DNA from: Agelaius tricolor
Lineage: Eukaryota > Chordata > Aves > Passeriformes > Icteridae
Length of the DNA: 64,000 bases
NCBI GenBank assembly: GCA_023055355.1
Contig: JALJCS010000038.1
Coordinates: 3,906,001 to 3,970,000, forward strand
Direction: 5' to 3'
Positions within the stretch are counted from its first letter, which is position 1, and each line of letters starts with the position of its first letter. A program made the translations under genes and the position numbers. Positions 1 to 64,000 of this stretch are shown here, one piece after another. The notes under the pieces were generated by a model that had not been told where the DNA came from, ran no database searches, and saw only the letters and a list, made by a program, of their open reading frames with translations.

Positions 1-60496
<60,496 letters not shown>

Positions 60497-60613
60497 CTGC
60501 GGGAGAGAGAGACAGAGGGGACAGCGACAATGGGGGGGCGCGGGGGGCCCTGCCCTGCCCGCCCCTGCCCCTCCTCCGGGGCCGGCCCCGCGCCCCCCCG
60601 CACCCCCGGTTAC

Positions 60614-60663
60614 ATTGCGGGGCAGGCGGTGCCCCCCCGGCAGAGCGCTCCCCCCGGGGGCAT
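60614..60663 (-). CDS. Tentative first coding exon upstream of the Slack-A exon
   Basis: The acceptor above 60496 implies an upstream exon. An ATG at 60663 opens a 50-nt reading frame beginning MPPGGALCRGG that reaches a GTAACC donor in the phase needed by the Slack-A exon, with a 117-nt intron. A third of random candidates would fit the phase, and the Met context is only fair. This is a hypothesis, not an established exon; the real one could be non-coding or elsewhere. Confidence 0.22.
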
Positions 60664-60800
60664 GGGTGGCTCGGGGCTCCGCCGCTCAGCACAGCGCCCG
60701 GCGGGGCGGGCAGGGTCCCCCGGAGCGCCCCGCACAGCGGCGCCGGGCTCAGGACATCGGCTGCGAGCAGCAGAGCGACGGAGAGCAAGAGGAGCCAATG

Positions 60801-63800
60801 GAAGAGCCCGATCGCCGGGAGGAAATCAAAGTGCTCGCAAGATAATCGAGAGCCAAGCCCAGATCCACCCCCAGCCTCCCCCCGCGGCGAAAAGTGGGGA
60901 TGGGAGGCGGGCAAGGCGATGGCTCCACAGCCGTGCTGGAAGCAGAAGCTCAAGCACAACCTCCTCTCCGGACTGCTGGCACTTAAATCATCCCAACAGC
61001 CCCGGGATTAAATGAGAAACCGCCAAGGCTGATGAGTCAGTCGCCTGTCCAGCTGCCAAGTGCCGTGGCCAGGAGGATACATCACCCATACCACCCATCC
61101 CTGGCATGTCTGTGGTCAGGAGGAAACATCACCCACCCCTCGGAATGGCCATGGCCAGGAGGATCCATCACCCACCCCTCGGCATGGCCATGGCCAGGAG
61201 GAAACATCACCCACCCCTCGGCATGGCTGTGGTCAGGAGGAAACATCACCCACCCCTCGGCATGGCTGTGGCCAGGAGGATCCATCACCCACCCCTCGGC
61301 ATGGCCATGGCCAGGAGGAAACATCACCCACATCACCCATCCCTGGCATGGCCATGGCCAGGAGGATCCATCACCCACCCCTTGGCATGGCCGTGGTCAG
61401 GAGGATCCATCACCCACCCCTCGGCATGGCCATGGCCAGGAGGATCCATCACCCACATCACCCACCCCTCGGCATGGCCATGGCCAGGAGGAAACATCAC
61501 CCACCCCTCGGCATGCCTGTGGCTCCATCAGGGGGTGGGCAGTGCCTGGGAGGGACCCAAGGCGGTGGCTCACAGGCAGCAGCTGCATGTGGCCACTACC
61601 CACAGGGAGGAGATGGAGCCCAGCCAGCCCTCGGGAGGTTGTTTCAGAGGGTTAAGGGCTGTCTCTGGTCTCTTTTCTCAAAGCACATCTACCAACCAGA
61701 ACGTGGGTATGCCCCCGCCGCCCACATCAGCTCGAGCCACCCATCACAGCAGATTGGGGTTGAACTGAAACCTCACAAAGCAGCAAAGCCACGCATTGCA
61801 GAGACCCCAAAGGCAGCACCCCAGCTCCTGATCCTGTCTGGTTGGGCTCCATCGGTGAAGTTCATCCCTGCCATGAGAGGAGCACCAATTTCACAGACTC
61901 TTGGTGGGAAGAGGGGAGGACAGGGCTTGGAAGAGGAGCTGTGGTGCCTCTGAGCTGATTCTTTGTCCCTCACATGTAACTGAAGTGTGAGGCAGCCAAG
62001 AGCTGAAAGGCTCCAACTCCTGTCTGATGTTCTTCCAAGAGTCTCCTCCAAAGCCTCTCCAACCCATTCCCAGCATCCTCCCACAGCTTTGCCTCCAGAA
62101 TACCCTGCACAAGCAAAGGCAGAAGAGCCTCCAGCAGCTGGATCCTGAACCAGCACTGAGCACAGATCAGGGATTTGCTGCAGGGATGGGAGCTGAGGCT
62201 CCTCAGATCCTCTTCTCTCCCCACCACCTCACAGCCCTGTAAATCAGCTCCCAGCTGAGCAGATCCCACAGCCCTGCTCAGCTGCTGCTCCCGAGTTTCC
62301 AGAAGAGCAGTCAGCATGCAGGATTTCAGAATTTCTGCTGAGCACAGCCCCAGCACACAGCCCAGCCCGCCCTCAGCGCTTCAGATGGTTCTCACTGCTG
62401 TTATTTGCCACTTAATTCTGTCCCCCCCAGAGCTGCTCAGCTCCTTTCAGCTGCCATATGCACAGAGCAGCCAGGGCTCTGCACTGACGAATGCATCTGT
62501 GCAGGGCCCTGGGCACTGGGGAGGTTATTCTATGCTACTCATTGATCCAAAACTTGGTCTTCAGGATAAATCAAACCAAGCTCCTGTCAACTCAAGCACT
62601 CCCTCTGGATCCACTGATATAAACACCGAGGTTTGCTGACCACCTCCAGCTCGTGTTGCAAAGGAGGATCTAACATTAAGCACAAAAAAAAAAGAGAAAA
62701 AGAAAGCCACAATTAAGTCTTTCCTCTTGGAGCTTAACTATGATAAATGAGGCCAAAAGCAGGCTGTTTCTAGGCCATCAGGACAGCACTCTGAAAGGCA
62801 AATTTCAGCGTGAGAAAATGCAATTTTTAAAAATTATCCACCCTCTTCTCATAACCACGGTTTAAAGCGGGGAGGCAGGTGCCTGGCTCCAAATGGGGCT
62901 GCCTGCAGTTGTGTTTGAAGGAGGCTGTCACACCCAGTGCTCTCCAGGGGTTATCTAGTGCCTGTTTGAAGCAGTGCTGAGCTGCACAGCCCTGGGCACA
63001 CTGCCTGCCATGTGGAAAGGGCAGCTTTGCCCACAGCTCCTGGGCAGGCAGGGCCATCCTCACCCTGCCCACTGTGGGAGCTGTGGATGCTCACAGCTGT
63101 TCCCAGCCCTTCTCCTGGATATCAAACACATCTCTTGGGGTTTGGGTGCTGTTTGGTTTTTATTTCCACATGATTCTTTTCCAACTCAATTAATCCATCT
63201 CTCCTGGCCTCAGATCATGTGTCAGATCATGAAACAAAGCAAATATTCACCACTGTCCTTTATCAGCACTTAGAATCTGTAGTAAAATCCAATTATATCA
63301 GTAGCTCTGGAAACACAATTTTTGCTATTTGCATCTGAGATTCTTCTCCCATTGGCAGTAACAGCTACACTTTGAATGCATTTTCTCTTACTCTTGCATA
63401 CAAAATCATTCAGAATTTTAAAATTTTGGCACATTTGTTTATTCTGGATGAAGCTTCACTACATGAAATGTTGCATTTGCTTGTTTGTCATGATGTCTTT
63501 ATCAATTGCACAGTGACTTTGAGATATTGTACATTGATGTCTTGGACAAAAATGCTCCTGCACAGCACACAAATCCCCTGACACTGGCACAGAGGATTTA
63601 CAACCTCTCCTCCCAAACACAGGGATCCTGAGCTATGGAAATGCCACAGCAACCTGGCTACTTCTTCAAAGCTGTAGTGGTACAAAATAAAAAATTCATG
63701 AACAAGCTCATTTATTGCATAGTCTTCAAATACTACCAAAAAAAAAAAAAAAATCCTGGAGTGGTTTATAGCTAAATACAGATCTGCAGCTTTATTTTTA

Positions 63801-64000
63801 TCATCCCTTTCCTTCCTTCCTCCAGAACCCTGTACCACTAAAACAGCGTGCTGCCATCAGCATATGGAAACCTCCACACTCCTCACTCTCAGCTACAGCA
63901 GCGTCTCCCTCCCAGCCTGGGCAGCTCCCTGGGGAGGGGACAGGGCCCTTCCCAGCCTCCTGGGGCTGGGCTGAGCCCTGTGTGACCCAGCCAGCCCCAG
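60801..64000. other. 5' flank of KCNT1
   Basis: Contains the 39-bp VNTR at 61075-61515 and short homopolymers (for example A17 near 63738). No exon, promoter or mobile element was otherwise recognised. Confidence 0.65.
61075..61515. repeat. 39-bp VNTR, about 11 copies
   Basis: Unit GGAGGATCCATCACCCACCC then CTCGGCATGGCCATGGCCA, with AAACATCACC and GCTGTGGTC variants. The 39-bp period is 13 codons, so several frames stay open on both strands; these are not genes. Confidence 0.95.

Noticed and set aside
61032..61953. Plus ORFs of 207-297 aa with HHPPLGM repeats
   Set aside because: Product of the 39-bp VNTR, which is a multiple of three.

Overview
The window is vertebrate genomic DNA, almost certainly from a bird and probably a songbird. 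The signs are many short exons with GT/AG borders, scattered 3'-end CR1 LINE fragments, seven solo LTRs of one endogenous-retrovirus-like family with 6-bp target duplications, and a mitochondrial insertion whose ND1 start reads with avian residues under the vertebrate mitochondrial code. There are no prokaryotic features such as operons or CRISPR arrays.

One gene fills nearly the whole window: KCNT1 (Slack, Slo2.2, KNa1.1), the sodium-activated potassium channel, on the minus strand. I could place 29 coding exons of the Slack-B form with exact splice borders. They join in frame from an initiator Met at 36489 to the window edge at 65, giving 3,400 nt or about 1,133 residues. The last roughly 90-100 residues lie left of base 1. 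A second, Slack-A-type 5' exon lies at 60317-60496 beside a CpG-rich region. It joins the common exon at 18831-18910 in the same phase, so both alternative 5' ends of the gene are present.

Layout: 1-5.6 kb holds the distal RCK2 domain and cytoplasmic tail exons, with two solo LTRs and a VNTR. 5.6-7.3 kb is an intron with a NUMT and a CR1 fragment. 7.3-12.1 kb holds the RCK1 domain and the RCK1-RCK2 linker, with four more LTR insertions. 12.2-18.9 kb holds the S6-to-S1 membrane exons. 18.9-36.3 kb holds introns around the Slack-B-specific second exon. 36.3-36.5 kb is the Slack-B first exon. 36.5-60.3 kb is a 24-kb intron or alternative 5' flank rich in minisatellites. 60.3-60.8 kb is the Slack-A exon with its CpG-rich promoter. 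60.8-64 kb is upstream DNA with a 39-bp minisatellite and no recognisable gene.

The most notable points are a non-canonical GC-AG intron that splits the D-X4-H sodium-coordination motif of RCK2, a solo LTR whose target duplication ends 8 bp from a splice donor, an inverted LTR pair in one short intron, a fresh-looking NUMT, two near-perfect intronic hairpins, and an unusually dense set of minisatellites. These minisatellites account for most of the long open frames outside the exons. I found no new multi-gene system.
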